Source: an uncultured Oscillospiraceae bacterium
Lineage (GTDB): Bacteria > Bacillota > Clostridia > Oscillospirales > Oscillospiraceae
Reading direction: 5' to 3'
Assembly (NCBI GenBank): GCA_958436045.1
Contig: CAUBIP010000001.1
Location: forward strand, 1-64,000
Length of the DNA: 64,000 nt
Every line of letters begins with the position of its first letter. The first letter of the stretch is position 1. Both the position numbers and the translations under genes were made by a program. The notes beneath the pieces were generated by a model that was not told the DNA's origin, made no database searches, and saw nothing but the letters and a program-made list of their open reading frames with translations. Shown here in pieces: positions 13,000-21,232 of this stretch.

Positions 13000-13910
13000 T
13001 CCTGCACTGCGAAACCGCGGGCGTCCGGCTGGATGTCTTTCTGACCCAGGCCCTGGAGGGCATGACCCGCAGCGCCGCGCAGCGCCTGCTGGAGGGGAAT
13101 CATGTCAAAAAAGATGGGCAGCCTGTCAAGAAAAATCAAAAGACAGAGGCCGGGGCGGATTATACCGTCGAGATCCCCGAGGCCCAGCCCATCGCGTTGC
13201 AGCCGGAGAAAATCGACCTAGACATCGCCTATGAGGACAGTGACGTCGTCATCATCAATAAGCCGAAGGGCATGGTCGTGCACCCTGCGGCCGGGCATTG
13301 GTCGGGGACGCTGGTCAATGCACTGCTGTACCACTGTGGCGATTCTCTCTCAGGGATCAACGGCCAACTGCGCCCCGGCATCGTGCACCGGATCGACAAG
13401 GACACCTCCGGCCTGCTGCTGGTAGCAAAAAATGATTTTGCCCATCAAAAATTAGCCGCCCAATTGGCAGACCACACCATGCACCGGACCTATGTCTGCC
13501 TGGTCTGCGGCAACATTCGGGACGATAACGGCGTCATCGACGCGCCCATCGCCCGGCACCCGCAGGACCGGAAAAAAATGGCCGTCTGCCCGGATGGCAA
13601 GCGCGCCGTCACGCATTTTCAGGTGCTGGCCCGTTACCTAGGCTATACCTATGTGCAGTGCCGCCTGGAAACAGGGCGCACCCATCAGATCCGGGTCCAT
13701 CTGGCCTGGAAGAATCATCCGATTCTCGGCGATACGGTCTACGGTCATAAAAAGCCCGAGCTTGGCCAGAGCAGCCAGTGCCTCCATGCCCAGGCGCTGA
13801 CGTTTCTGCATCCCCGCACCGGCCGGCCGGTCACAGTGACCTGCGAGCTGCCGCCGTATTTTACAGAAGTCCTGGAGAAATTAAAGCGGATGCAGCAAAT
13901 TGCGCCTTGA
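12996..13910 (+). CDS. RluD-type 23S rRNA/tRNA pseudouridine synthase
   Basis: 304 residues: an N-terminal S4 domain (GVRLDVFLTQALEGMTRSAA) and the RluA catalytic domain with HRIDKDTSGLLLVAK, whose Asp is the nucleophile. Further motifs are GRTHQIRVH and ILGDTVYG. The lspA-coupled position is typical of YlyB/RluD proteins. The target uridine cannot be predicted. The promoter of the next gene overlaps its stop codon. Confidence 0.93.
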   Translation: MILHCETAGVRLDVFLTQALEGMTRSAAQRLLEGNHVKKDGQPVKKNQKTEAGADYTVEIPEAQPIALQPEKIDLDIAYEDSDVVIINKPKGMVVHPAAGHWSGTLVNALLYHCGDSLSGINGQLRPGIVHRIDKDTSGLLLVAKNDFAHQKLAAQLADHTMHRTYVCLVCGNIRDDNGVIDAPIARHPQDRKKMAVCPDGKRAVTHFQVLARYLGYTYVQCRLETGRTHQIRVHLAWKNHPILGDTVYGHKKPELGQSSQCLHAQALTFLHPRTGRPVTVTCELPPYFTEVLEKLKRMQQIAP

Positions 13911-13935
13911 CAAGGGCGCGGGAATCTACTATAAT
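13907..13935 (+). promoter_or_regulatory. Consensus promoter of thiT
   Basis: TTGACA (13907-13912, overlapping the upstream stop codon), a 17-base spacer, TATAAT (13930-13935). Both hexamers are perfect. The transcript would begin near 13942, just ahead of the riboswitch. Confidence 0.88.
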
Positions 13936-13969
13936 GCGGTTGTTCCAATGGAGCAACCGCATTACAAGC

Positions 13970-14066
13970 AGTCTTCGGGGGGCCGGGCGTATCCGGCTGA
14001 GAGTGAGCAAGATCGTGCTCTGACCCGCGAACCTGATACGGATCATGCCGTCGTAGGGAAAGATGC
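13970..14066 (+). ncRNA. TPP (thiamine pyrophosphate) riboswitch
   Basis: Contains the conserved thi-box elements in order: TCGGGGGGCC at the 5' side, GGCTGAGAGTG, then ACCTGATACGGATCATGCCG and CGTAGGGAA. Thiamine pyrophosphate binding is expected to favour the downstream terminator at 14084-14119, switching off the transporter when the cofactor is plentiful. Confidence 0.95.
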
Positions 14067-14083
14067 AGGCCGATTCTAAACCA

Positions 14084-14119
14084 GCGCATTGCAATCTTTC
14101 TGGTTGCAGTGCGTTTTTT
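14084..14119 (+). terminator. Riboswitch expression-platform terminator
   Basis: An 11-base-pair stem with two or three G-U pairs (14084-14094 with 14103-14113) is followed by a run of T to 14119. It lies between the TPP aptamer and the thiT ribosome binding site, so control is by transcription attenuation. Confidence 0.85.
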
Positions 14120-14152
14120 CATTGGAAAGAAAAAGAATCGGAGGTATTTGTA

Positions 14153-14731
14153 ATGGAAAAGAAAAAGAAATTCCGCGTTGCGCTGCGGGTGCTGTGCGAA
14201 GGTGCGCTGATGGTCGCGCTGGCGCAGATCTTGAGCTACCTGAAGCTGTGGGAGCTCCCCCAGGGCGGCTCGGTCACAATCGGCATGTTCCCCATTATCC
14301 TGTTCTGCATCCGCTGGGGCTTCGGGCCGGGTATGCTGGCGTCTGTCGTGTTCTCCGTGCTGCAGCTGGTGCTGGACGGCGCGTATGCGTATAGCTGGCA
14401 GTCCATGCTGGGCGACTATATCGTGGCCTTCAGTGTCCTGGGTGTCGCCGGGCTCTTTGCTCGGATGAAGGGCGGCTTTTTCCTGGGCAGCATCGCCGGC
14501 TGCGTCGCACGGTTCCTGGTCCACTGGATCGTCGGTGCAACGGTCTGGGCAGAATACATGCCGGATCGTTTCTTTGGTATGACGATGACATCCCCGTGGT
14601 TCTACTCCGCGTTGTACAATGGTAGCTTTATGCTGCTGGACCTGGTCATGATCCTGGTCATCGGCGCGCTGCTCTATAAACCTATGGGCAAGCATATGAC
14701 CTGTCAACTGCCCAAAAAGCAAAAAGCGTAA
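14153..14731 (+). CDS. thiT: Energy-coupled thiamine transporter ThiT (ECF S component)
   Basis: 192-residue membrane protein with about six TM segments that captures thiamine and works with a shared ECF module (EcfA, EcfA', EcfT), not encoded here. The conserved thiamine-site region LDGAYAYSWQSMLGDY is visible, as are AGCVARFLVHWIVGATVWAEY and the C-terminal YNGSFMLLDL. The ATG at 14153 has CGGAGG upstream. An upstream in-frame ATG lies within the riboswitch and is rejected. Location under a TPP riboswitch independently supports the call. Confidence 0.95.
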   Translation: MEKKKKFRVALRVLCEGALMVALAQILSYLKLWELPQGGSVTIGMFPIILFCIRWGFGPGMLASVVFSVLQLVLDGAYAYSWQSMLGDYIVAFSVLGVAGLFARMKGGFFLGSIAGCVARFLVHWIVGATVWAEYMPDRFFGMTMTSPWFYSALYNGSFMLLDLVMILVIGALLYKPMGKHMTCQLPKKQKA

Positions 14732-14735
14732 ATGA

Positions 14736-14766
14736 AAAAACCGTACCGCTGCGCGGTACGGTTTTT
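14736..14766 (+). terminator. Intrinsic terminator after thiT
   Basis: A 13-base-pair perfect stem (14736-14748 with 14754-14766), A-flanked on the left and T5 on the right, lies a few bases after the thiT stop. Confidence 0.88.
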
Positions 14767-14788
14767 CCCCTGCACAGAAAATTTGGTG

Positions 14789-14817
14789 TTTACAAACGGG
14801 AAAAAATGTTGTACAAT
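14789..14817 (+). promoter_or_regulatory. Promoter of the zinc-ribbon protein gene
   Basis: TTTACA (14789-14794), 17 bases, TACAAT (14812-14817), close upstream of the ATG at 14837. Confidence 0.6.
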
Positions 14818-14836
14818 AGGCACAGGATGTGAGAGA

Positions 14837-15286
14837 ATGAATTGTCTGAAATGTGGGCGCACCGTGGCCGATGGCGAATTGCTTTGCCCCGCATGCAGCG
14901 GCCAGGAATCGCATCCGGAACCAGAGGTAAAGATTCACATTCACGTGCATCACCGCGAAACGCCGGACTCTGCGGAGTGCCCAGTCGCGCTGCCGCAGAA
15001 GAAAAAGCCGCGATTGCGCCGTTGGCTTGTCGTTTCCTGTGTGGTGAACCTTTTGCTGGTGGGGCTGTTTTCGCTGCAGCTTCTCCGCGCGCGGCAGCTG
15101 CGGGGCGATTTCATGCAAGCCCAGTCTCAAGCGCAGGCGGCAGAGGCCGTTGCGGAAGAGAACCGCGCGGAGGTGGAGGCCGCCCGCGAAATGCTCGACC
15201 GCGCCGAGGTGGACTTGGCGCAAAAAGATGCCGTGATCACAGCATATGCTGAATTCACCGGTATTAGCATGGAGCAGTTACCCTGA
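14837..15286 (+). CDS. Zinc-ribbon, single-pass membrane protein of unknown function
   Basis: 149 residues. A zinc ribbon (MNCLKCGRTV, then LLCPACSG) lies at the N-terminus, a His-rich stretch (HIHVHHRE) follows, a basic linker KKKPRLRRW precedes one TM helix (VVSCVVNLLLVGLFSLQLL), and the remaining ~60 residues form an Ala/Glu-rich predicted coiled coil. The topology suggests a cytoplasmic zinc ribbon and an external coiled coil. I do not recognise a named family. Start chosen at the ATG that begins the zinc ribbon; it has a weak GAGAG site. It is followed by decayed DNA. Confidence 0.75.
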   Translation: MNCLKCGRTVADGELLCPACSGQESHPEPEVKIHIHVHHRETPDSAECPVALPQKKKPRLRRWLVVSCVVNLLLVGLFSLQLLRARQLRGDFMQAQSQAQAAEAVAEENRAEVEAAREMLDRAEVDLAQKDAVITAYAEFTGISMEQLP

Positions 15287-15302
15287 TTTTTAGGTAGAGG
15301 AT

Positions 15303-15514
15303 TTGGCCACTTTGGATTTGCAATCTGTCTTTTCTCAGATGCTGATTTTGTTCACCATCATCGCGGTGGGCTAAGGAGCAACAAAATACCATGTGCTGGA
15401 CGCTTCCCCAATCGGCATTTTTCTAATCTCGTCTTCTGCGTGACGAATCCCTGCACGATTCTGTACTCTGTTTTATCCGGAGAGCATATCCTGAAAAACA
15501 GCGAAGTCCTGTAG
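15303..15514 (+). pseudogene. Remnant of an AEC-family (auxin efflux carrier type) transporter gene
   Basis: From 15303 one frame reads LDLQSVFSQMLILFTIIAVG, then a stop, then GATKYHVLDASPI. A shifted frame continues RHFSNLVFCVTNPCTILYSV and LSGEHILKNSEVL to a stop at 15512-15514. Joined, this matches the N-terminal two TM segments of AEC permeases (the VTNPC motif is typical). At least one in-frame stop and one frameshift are present, and the other ~230 residues are missing. No start codon with a good ribosome site remains. Confidence 0.6.
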
Positions 15515-15661
15515 CTGACAGGGTATTTGATTTTGATTTATCGGGATCCCAATTTTTATGCGCCTGTTCTTTGCAGGTTAACGGAAGCCGTTTTCAAAAT
15601 TCGCTTTGCCCCGGTGGGCAAGCAATTGTCCGCCGTATTTTTAAATTTGAAAATTCAATAT
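15515..15661. other. Gap after the AEC remnant: nothing further recognised
   Basis: No open frame with a ribosome site and no clear structure. An in-frame continuation of the AEC remnant past its stop (LTGYLILIY) may be part of the decayed gene. Confidence 0.4.
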
Positions 15662-15737
15662 GGGCCATTAGCTCAGCTGGGAGAGCGCCAGGTTCGCAAT
15701 CTGGAGGTCAGGGGTTCGATCCCCCTATGGTCCACCA
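15662..15737 (+). tRNA. tRNA-Ala, anticodon CGC
   Basis: A complete 76-base cloverleaf with encoded CCA (15735-15737). The acceptor GGGCCAT pairs with ATGGTCC, the anticodon stem CCAGG pairs with TCTGG around the loop TTCGCAA (anticodon CGC, reads GCG), and the T arm is GGGGTTCGATCCCC. It is a single-gene transcript; a hairpin at 15792-15829 is its likely terminator. Confidence 0.97.
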
Positions 15738-15791
15738 TTGGACGCATATCTGAACCTTATCTTATGTTGGGTACGGTTTTCGTCCAAACCA

Positions 15792-15835
15792 AAAGGCACT
15801 TTCTACCATAATTGGCAGAGAGTGTCTTTCTTATT
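15792..15835 (+). terminator. Probable terminator after tRNA-Ala
   Basis: A 13-base-pair stem with two G-U pairs (15792-15804 with 15817-15829, 12-base loop) followed by a T-rich tail (CTTTCTTATT). Confidence 0.6.
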
Positions 15836-16037
15836 GCATGTTTTGCGTTCGACTCGTTCATGTTAATTTGAGTGAGTTGGTGAGAAATTGGGATACACCA
15901 TTGCCACAGCCTTCTCAGAAAACTTGAACATCACCCCCTTACCTCAAGGTGCGATTAAAGTTGTATTGTAAACACGAAGTTTATATCGGCATACCGGAAA
16001 ACGAACCGCTTGTCAATGCCTAAAGGCGGCTTTTACG
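15836..16037. other. Degenerate spacer: no intact gene
   Basis: Open stretches such as HEVYIGIPENEPLVNA (frame ending at a stop near 16021) look like decayed coding sequence leading into the cupin remnant, but no family can be assigned. Confidence 0.35.
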
Positions 16038-16230
16038 ATGAAGCCGGAAGACAAAACCGCAGTCGAAGCGGTAAATGTATTTGGGACCGGCGCGCCCAAC
16101 ACGGCGTATGCCAAGCTTTTTATCGGCGATTCCTTCTAAAATCCGCTGACGGACCCGAAAGCGGCCTGTTTTCCGCCAATGTGACCTTTGCACTGGGGCG
16201 CCGGTTGCAATTGCCGGGGCTGTCTGGTAA
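16038..16230 (+). pseudogene. Remnant of a small cupin-domain gene
   Basis: From the ATG at 16038 the frame reads MKPEDKTAVEAVNVFGTGAP then NTAYAKLFIGDSF and a stop. The same frame goes on NPLTDP, and a frameshift then gives SGLFSANVTF. This order matches the N-terminus of a common cupin family (VFGTGxxNTAYAxYFxGxSYLxPLT...ANVTFEPG). The metal-binding core that should follow is lost. The remnant runs into the recQ 5' region. Confidence 0.65.
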
Positions 16231-16254
16231 AATAAAGACAGCTTGTAGAAATGG

Positions 16255-18123
16255 GTGATTTTTGTGGACAAAGCGGCGGTTTTAACGGAATACTTCGGCC
16301 ATACGGCGTTTCGACCCGGGCAGGAGGCGCTGGTCGATGCGATCCTGCAGGGGCGGGACGCATTGGGCGTTATGCCGACGGGGGGTGGCAAATCTCTGTG
16401 CTATCAGGTCCCCGCGCTGCTGCTGCCGGGGCTTACCCTGGTGGTGTCGCCGCTGATCTCCCTGATGAAGGACCAGGTCGCCGCACTAACGGCGGCAGGC
16501 GTCCCGGCGGCGTTTATCAATAGCTCCCTGACTAGCCCGCAGATGCAGGAGGCCTATGCCGGGGTCCGGCGCGGGGCGTATAAGATCCTGTATGTCGCGC
16601 CGGAGCGGCTGGAAGCGCCGGGCTTTGCCCGGCTGCTGCAGGATGTGCTGGTTTCCTTGCTGGCGGTGGATGAAGCCCATTGCATCTCCCAATGGGGGCA
16701 GGATTTCCGGCCAAGCTATCTGCGCATTTTGGAGTTTATCCAGGCGCTGCCCGTCCGCCCGGTCGTCGCGGCGTTTACAGCGACGGCGACGGCCTTTGTC
16801 CAGGAGGATATCATTCGCCTGCTGCAGCTGGAGGATCCGGTGCAGGTCATCACCGGATTTGACCGCCCCAATCTATACTTTGACGTGCAGCGTCCGCAGG
16901 ATAAGCTGACCGCGCTGCAGGAGCTGATCGAAGCGCGACGGGAAAAATGCGGGATAGTCTACTGCGCGAGCCGCGCCAATGTGGAGCGCGTGTGCGATAC
17001 GCTGCAGCGCCAGGGCTATGCCGCGACCCGCTATCACGCGGGCCTTTCTGAGGAGGAGCGCAGCCAAAACCAGGAGATGTTTCAGTATGACCGCTGCCGG
17101 ATCATGGTCGCGACGAATGCCTTCGGCATGGGGATCGATAAATCCAATGTCAGCTATGTGATTCATTATAATATGCCCAAAAGCATGGAGGCGTATTATC
17201 AGGAGGCGGGCCGGGCCGGGCGCGACGGCAGCGTGGCAGATTGCATTTTGCTCTTCTCCCCGGGTGATATTATGACGGCCCAGTATCTGATGGAGCACAA
17301 CGAGAATGACCAGCTGACGGAAGAGGAAGCGGCTGCCGTCCTGGCGCAAAATCGCCGACGGTTGGACCAGATGGTGGCCTATTGCAAGAGCGGCGCTTGC
17401 TATCGCGGTCTGCTGCTGGATTACTTCGGTCAGGAGCACCCGGAGAGCTGTGGCAATTGCGGCAACTGCGCCGGGGATTTTACGGAGCAGGATATTACGA
17501 CGATCGCCCAGATGATCCTTTCGTGCATCGAGCGGGTGCGCAAAAAGCTGGGCTATTACGTCGGCCCAAGCTTGCTTGCCCAGGTCCTGCGGGGCAGCAA
17601 GAATAAACGTGTGCTGGAGCTGCAGCTGGACAGCATCTCCACCTACGGTCTGCTGAAAAAGACGCCGCAGGCGGAGGTCAGCCGGTATATGGAAGCGCTG
17701 GAGGAAGGCGGCTACTGCGCCAAGAATGAATTTGGCGCGCTGCGGCCCTGCGCGGCCGCGGCAGAGGTCCTATTCCATGGAAAAAAGGTGACGCGCCGGA
17801 TCCGGCGTCAGGAGATCACCAAGGCGGGACCTGCTGCGCAGGAGAAGGAGAAGCTGCGCCCGACAGACGCGGCGCTGCTGTCCGCGCTGAAGGAAGTGCG
17901 CAACCGGCTGGCCCAGCGGGAGCGGGTCCCCAGCTATGTCATTTTCTCCAATGCGACACTGGCGGATATGGCGCGGCGTTGCCCGCAGGACGAGGAAGCA
18001 CTGTTGGACGTCTCCGGCGTCGGGCGGATCAAAGCCGCCCGGTACGGCGCGGCATTTCTCGATGTGCTGCGGCAGTATGGGAAAAGTGAAGCGGAATTGC
18101 CGAAACAGCGACCGGGTCTGTGA
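16255..18123 (+). CDS. recQ: ATP-dependent DNA helicase RecQ
   Basis: 622 residues, 3'-5' DNA helicase in recombinational repair. Walker A MPTGGGKSLCYQ, DEAH motif (DEAHCISQWGQDFRP), helicase C domain with GRAGRDG, a zinc-binding part (CYRGLLLDYFGQ...CGNCGNC), a winged helix and a C-terminal HRDC domain ending LLDVSGVGRIKAARYG. The start is uncertain: GTG 16255 or GTG 16264 (better placed after GGTGAT). No ATG fits. Confidence 0.94.
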   Translation: MIFVDKAAVLTEYFGHTAFRPGQEALVDAILQGRDALGVMPTGGGKSLCYQVPALLLPGLTLVVSPLISLMKDQVAALTAAGVPAAFINSSLTSPQMQEAYAGVRRGAYKILYVAPERLEAPGFARLLQDVLVSLLAVDEAHCISQWGQDFRPSYLRILEFIQALPVRPVVAAFTATATAFVQEDIIRLLQLEDPVQVITGFDRPNLYFDVQRPQDKLTALQELIEARREKCGIVYCASRANVERVCDTLQRQGYAATRYHAGLSEEERSQNQEMFQYDRCRIMVATNAFGMGIDKSNVSYVIHYNMPKSMEAYYQEAGRAGRDGSVADCILLFSPGDIMTAQYLMEHNENDQLTEEEAAAVLAQNRRRLDQMVAYCKSGACYRGLLLDYFGQEHPESCGNCGNCAGDFTEQDITTIAQMILSCIERVRKKLGYYVGPSLLAQVLRGSKNKRVLELQLDSISTYGLLKKTPQAEVSRYMEALEEGGYCAKNEFGALRPCAAAAEVLFHGKKVTRRIRRQEITKAGPAAQEKEKLRPTDAALLSALKEVRNRLAQRERVPSYVIFSNATLADMARRCPQDEEALLDVSGVGRIKAARYGAAFLDVLRQYGKSEAELPKQRPGL

Positions 18124-18145
18124 TCGACCCGGTCGCTGTTTTGCT
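18104..18145. terminator. Bidirectional terminator overlapping the recQ stop codon
   Basis: A perfect 15-base-pair stem (18104-18118 with 18126-18140) with loop TGTGATC that contains the recQ stop, followed by TTTTGC. It also serves the convergent GNAT gene. Confidence 0.85.
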
Positions 18146-18635
18146 ATTCTGCCTCTGCCAGGGCTGTGAGCGTCGGCCCGGCCAGGCGGTATACGGTCCA
18201 ATCGTCCATGGGCTCTGCACCCAGGGCACGGTAAAAGTCGATGCTTGGCTTGTTCCAGTCCAGGCACCACCACTCCAGCCGCCCGCAGCCCCGCTGGACG
18301 GCAATGCTGGCCAGCTTCTTTAAAATTGCTTTGCCATAGCCCTTGCCGCGAGCTTCGGGTTTGACGTACAGGTCCTCCAAATAGAGCCCGGCGCGGCCCA
18401 GGAACGTGGAGAAATTGTGGAAGAACAGAGCAAAGCCGATCTCCACCCCATTTTCCAGGGCAAGGAGCACCTCTGCGCACTGTTTGTCAAAGAGCCAAGT
18501 CTCCAGCGTTTGTTCGTCCGCAATGACCTCGTCCAGTAGCTGCTCATAGGCGGCCAAGTCTTTGATAAAACGCAAAATCAACGGCGTATCGCTGCGAACT
18601 GCGCTGCGGAAGGTCAGTGTGTTTGTTTTGCTCAT
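18144..18635 (-). CDS. GNAT acetyltransferase, diamine (SSAT-like) type
   Basis: 163 residues. The acetyl-CoA loop is in DLYVKPEARGKGYGKAILKK and is followed by GRLEWWCLDWNKPSIDFYRA, the pattern of spermidine/thialysine N-acetyltransferases (WxVLDWN...FYxxxGA). The substrate is inferred from family only. Its ATG overlaps the stop of the next gene upstream (ATGA), so the two GNATs are coupled. AGGAGG precedes it. Confidence 0.82.
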   Translation of the reverse strand: MSKTNTLTFRSAVRSDTPLILRFIKDLAAYEQLLDEVIADEQTLETWLFDKQCAEVLLALENGVEIGFALFFHNFSTFLGRAGLYLEDLYVKPEARGKGYGKAILKKLASIAVQRGCGRLEWWCLDWNKPSIDFYRALGAEPMDDWTVYRLAGPTLTALAEAE

Positions 18636-19069
18636 AAAACCTCCTGATTTAAAGTAGTATCTTCCCCATAGCGGAGCAGAACATAGGCATCAAGCCCAGC
18701 GCCGCCGGCGCCGCAGGCGCGCCAGCCGGTGGCGCGGTAGAATGCCAGGGCAGTTTCATTGCAGCGGAGGCATTTCAGAGTAAGGGGCGGCGGATAGCAG
18801 GCGGCCAGATGTGCCACCAGCGCCCGCCCGACGCCGGTCCGCTGCGTGGCTGGGTCCACGAACAAAAAGTGAAGGAACCGGTCCGGCTCCCAGACACTGG
18901 CCAGGCCCGCCAGGCGCGTCCCCTGCCAAGCAAGGTACAGTGCCTCCCCTGCCGTGGCCGTGTCAAAGTCCGGGGCATGCCCGGGGAGCGATGTAGCCCA
19001 GACGCGGGCGAACAGCGTTCGTGCCTGCGGCGGCGCAGGTGCGGTCAGCCGTTGGATCGTGAGCGCCAT
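18632..19069 (-). CDS. GNAT family N-acetyltransferase
   Basis: 145 residues. The core reads HFLFVDPATQRTGVGRALVA, the acetyl-CoA binding loop, followed by LKCLRCNETALAFYRATGWR. Substrate unknown. It begins behind GGGAGG and is coupled to the downstream GNAT by a four-base overlap. Confidence 0.8.
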   Translation of the reverse strand: MALTIQRLTAPAPPQARTLFARVWATSLPGHAPDFDTATAGEALYLAWQGTRLAGLASVWEPDRFLHFLFVDPATQRTGVGRALVAHLAACYPPPLTLKCLRCNETALAFYRATGWRACGAGGAGLDAYVLLRYGEDTTLNQEVL

Positions 19070-19102
19070 CTGGCAGTCCTCCCGTTTTTAGAATCATTAG
19101 AA

Positions 19103-19156
19103 TAAAAAGACAGCGCCAGGCTGCCGCCCGGGGAACCGGGCCCGGCAGTCTGGCGC
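19103..19156 (-). terminator. Terminator after pta
   Basis: A 14-base-pair stem with one G-U (19113-19126 with 19143-19156) extended by an inner GC-rich helix; read on the minus strand it ends in GTCTTTTTATTC. Confidence 0.82.
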
Positions 19157-19171
19157 GGATGCTGTGCTTGC

Positions 19172-20182
19172 TTATGCCATTCCGGCAGTGATGATGGCCA
19201 TCTTGTAGACCTCTTCGGCGTTGCAGCCGCGGGAGAGATCGTTGATGGGCGCATTCAGGCCCTGCAGGATCGGGCCATAGGCTTCAAAGCCGCCCAGCCG
19301 CTGGGCGATCTTGTAGCCAATGTTACCGGCCTCGATGCACGGGAAGATGAAGGTGTTGGCATAGCCGGCGACCTTGCTGCCCGGGAATTTCAGCTGCCCG
19401 ACGACCGGGGAGACGGCCGCGTCAAACTGCATCTCGCCGTCAATGGCAAGCTCGGGGGCCAGCTTCTGGGCTTCCTGCGTTGCGGCCTGGGAGAGGGCGA
19501 CAGTGCCGCCCTTGCCGGAGCCCTTGGTGGAGAAGCTCAGCAACGCGACCTTCGGATCAATGCCGAAGAAGGCGGCCGTCCGGGCGGATTCCACCGCGAC
19601 CTCTGCCAGCTTCTGCGCGGCGGTGAAGACGACATTGCCTTCCTTATCGACGCTGTCTTCATAGGAGATATTGATGGCGCAGTCGCCCATGCAGATCGTC
19701 TGCGCGCCGTCGGCGGTGTCCCGCGTCAGGATGAAGCTGGAGGAGACCAGGTGCGCACCCTTTCTTGTCTTGACCAGCTGCAGCGCCGGGCGGACGGTAT
19801 CAGCGGTGGAGTAGGTCGCGCCGCCCAGCAGCGCGTCGGCCTTGCCCATCTTGACGAGCATCGTGCCGAAGTAGTTGCCCTTTTTCAGCGCGTCGCGGCA
19901 CTGCTCTTCCGTCATCTTGCCCTTACGCAGCGCGACCATCTGGGCGACCATCTCGTCCATCTTCGGATACGTCGCCGGGTCGAGGATGGTGGCCTTGTCA
20001 ATGGCAAAATTGCCCTTCTGCGCAGCAGCGCGGACTTCGTCCACATTGCCGACGAGAATGACATCCATCAGGTCCTCTGCCAGAAGTCGGCTGGCGGCTT
20101 CCAGGATCCGGGCATCGGGGCCCTCGGTAAAGACGATGGTGCGGCGCGTCGTATGCAGCGCCTGGATCAGCTTGGTAAACAT
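19172..20182 (-). CDS. pta: Phosphate acetyltransferase Pta
   Basis: Interconverts acetyl-CoA and acetyl phosphate. 336 residues, the short form without an N-terminal regulatory domain. Family motifs include LLGGATYSTADTVRPALQLV, SFSTKGSGKGG and GYANTFIFPCIEAGNIGYKI. Start MFTKLIQAL is chosen because GGGAGGT sits 6 bases upstream. The usual partner acetate kinase is not in the window. It has its own promoter inside the 3' end of the upstream gene. Confidence 0.95.
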   Translation of the reverse strand: MFTKLIQALHTTRRTIVFTEGPDARILEAASRLLAEDLMDVILVGNVDEVRAAAQKGNFAIDKATILDPATYPKMDEMVAQMVALRKGKMTEEQCRDALKKGNYFGTMLVKMGKADALLGGATYSTADTVRPALQLVKTRKGAHLVSSSFILTRDTADGAQTICMGDCAINISYEDSVDKEGNVVFTAAQKLAEVAVESARTAAFFGIDPKVALLSFSTKGSGKGGTVALSQAATQEAQKLAPELAIDGEMQFDAAVSPVVGQLKFPGSKVAGYANTFIFPCIEAGNIGYKIAQRLGGFEAYGPILQGLNAPINDLSRGCNAEEVYKMAIITAGMA

Positions 20183-20229
20183 GTAGATACCTCCCATGAG
20201 ACGGGTAAAAATCCCGATATGTTGCCTTT

Positions 20230-20258
20230 ATTATACATCTAATTTCCGCTCCTGACAA
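20230..20258 (-). promoter_or_regulatory. Promoter of pta
   Basis: Minus strand: TTGTCA (20253-20258), 17 bases, TATAAT (20230-20235). It overlaps the last codons of the pseudouridine synthase gene. Confidence 0.7.
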
Positions 20259-21151
20259 GGAGCGCCGGAAAAATTCGCCGGAAAAAGGGAGACAGACTGC
20301 CGGGAGTGCAGTGTTATCGCCGCGCCGGTCATGGGATGGGGGAAAAGCAGGCGCGCCGCGCACAGCTGCTGGGTGGAAAAGCCCCGCTGCGCGGACACCG
20401 CTTGGGAGGCAGGCGTACCGTACTGGGGATCGCCCAGAATGGGGAAGCCGCCATCGGCGCAGTGGACCCGCAGCTGGTGCGTCCGGCCGGTGACCGGCTC
20501 CAGCTCCAGTAGGCTGCAGCCGTCGCGCCGATCCAGCACCCGGTAGCGGGTCACGGCCCGCTGCCCGTCCGGCGCGACACAGCGTAGCAGGCTCGGCTTT
20601 GGCAGCCGGGCAATGGGCTTGTCGATCACCCCAGCATCGCGGCCCGGTCCGCCCCAGACGAGGGCATGGTAAGTCTTTTGCAACAGCCCCGCCTGCAGCG
20701 ACTGGCACAGCAGGGCATGGGTGTAGGCGTTTTTGGCCAGTAGAACGACGCCAAAGGTATCCCGGTCCAGGCGGCTGACGGGGTGTACGGCGCAGGCTTG
20801 CCCCGTGGCGCGGTAATACCCGGCCAGGTAATTGGCCAGCGTCCCGGTGTTACGGTGAAAGCTGGGGTGCATCAGGAGCCCGGCGGGCTTGTCCAGCGCA
20901 ATGACAGCTTCGTCCTCATAGAGGATCTCCAGCGGCCCCGTCTCCGCCGGGTAGTCCGGCGCGGGCTCGACGATGGGCACGCGGATCTCATCGCCAGGGC
21001 TGACCATAAAATTTGTCCGCTGGGAGACGCCGTTGACATAAAAGCATTGGAGCCATTTTGTTTTATGGATAAAAGAGGAGGAGCAGCGCAGCTCCCGCTG
21101 CAAAAATGAAGATAATTTTCCGCTGCGCGCTGCGATGCAATGCAATTCCAT
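20231..21151 (-). CDS. RluA-family pseudouridine synthase
   Basis: 306 residues. An S4-like N-terminus (RCSSSFIHKTKWLQCFYVNG) precedes the catalytic domain, with HPVSRLDRDTFGVVLLAKNA (nucleophilic Asp in RLDRDT), GRTHQLRVH and ILGDPQYG. The second such enzyme in the window, distinct from the lspA-linked one. Substrate RNA position not predictable. Confidence 0.9.
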   Translation of the reverse strand: MELHCIAARSGKLSSFLQRELRCSSSFIHKTKWLQCFYVNGVSQRTNFMVSPGDEIRVPIVEPAPDYPAETGPLEILYEDEAVIALDKPAGLLMHPSFHRNTGTLANYLAGYYRATGQACAVHPVSRLDRDTFGVVLLAKNAYTHALLCQSLQAGLLQKTYHALVWGGPGRDAGVIDKPIARLPKPSLLRCVAPDGQRAVTRYRVLDRRDGCSLLELEPVTGRTHQLRVHCADGGFPILGDPQYGTPASQAVSAQRGFSTQQLCAARLLFPHPMTGAAITLHSRQSVSLFPANFSGAPCQERKLDV

Positions 21152-21232
21152 GGTATGCCCCTCCCCGTCTGGCGTTTGCGCCGCCGTTCTGCCCCTATTG
21201 TAGCTGGTGCGCGGGGAAAAAACAAGACCTGC

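Noticed and set aside
13745..15223. 492-codon minus-strand open frame over rluD 3' end, riboswitch and thiT
   Set aside because: It runs through a conserved TPP riboswitch and two well-supported plus-strand genes. Composition is low-complexity Arg/His/Gln.
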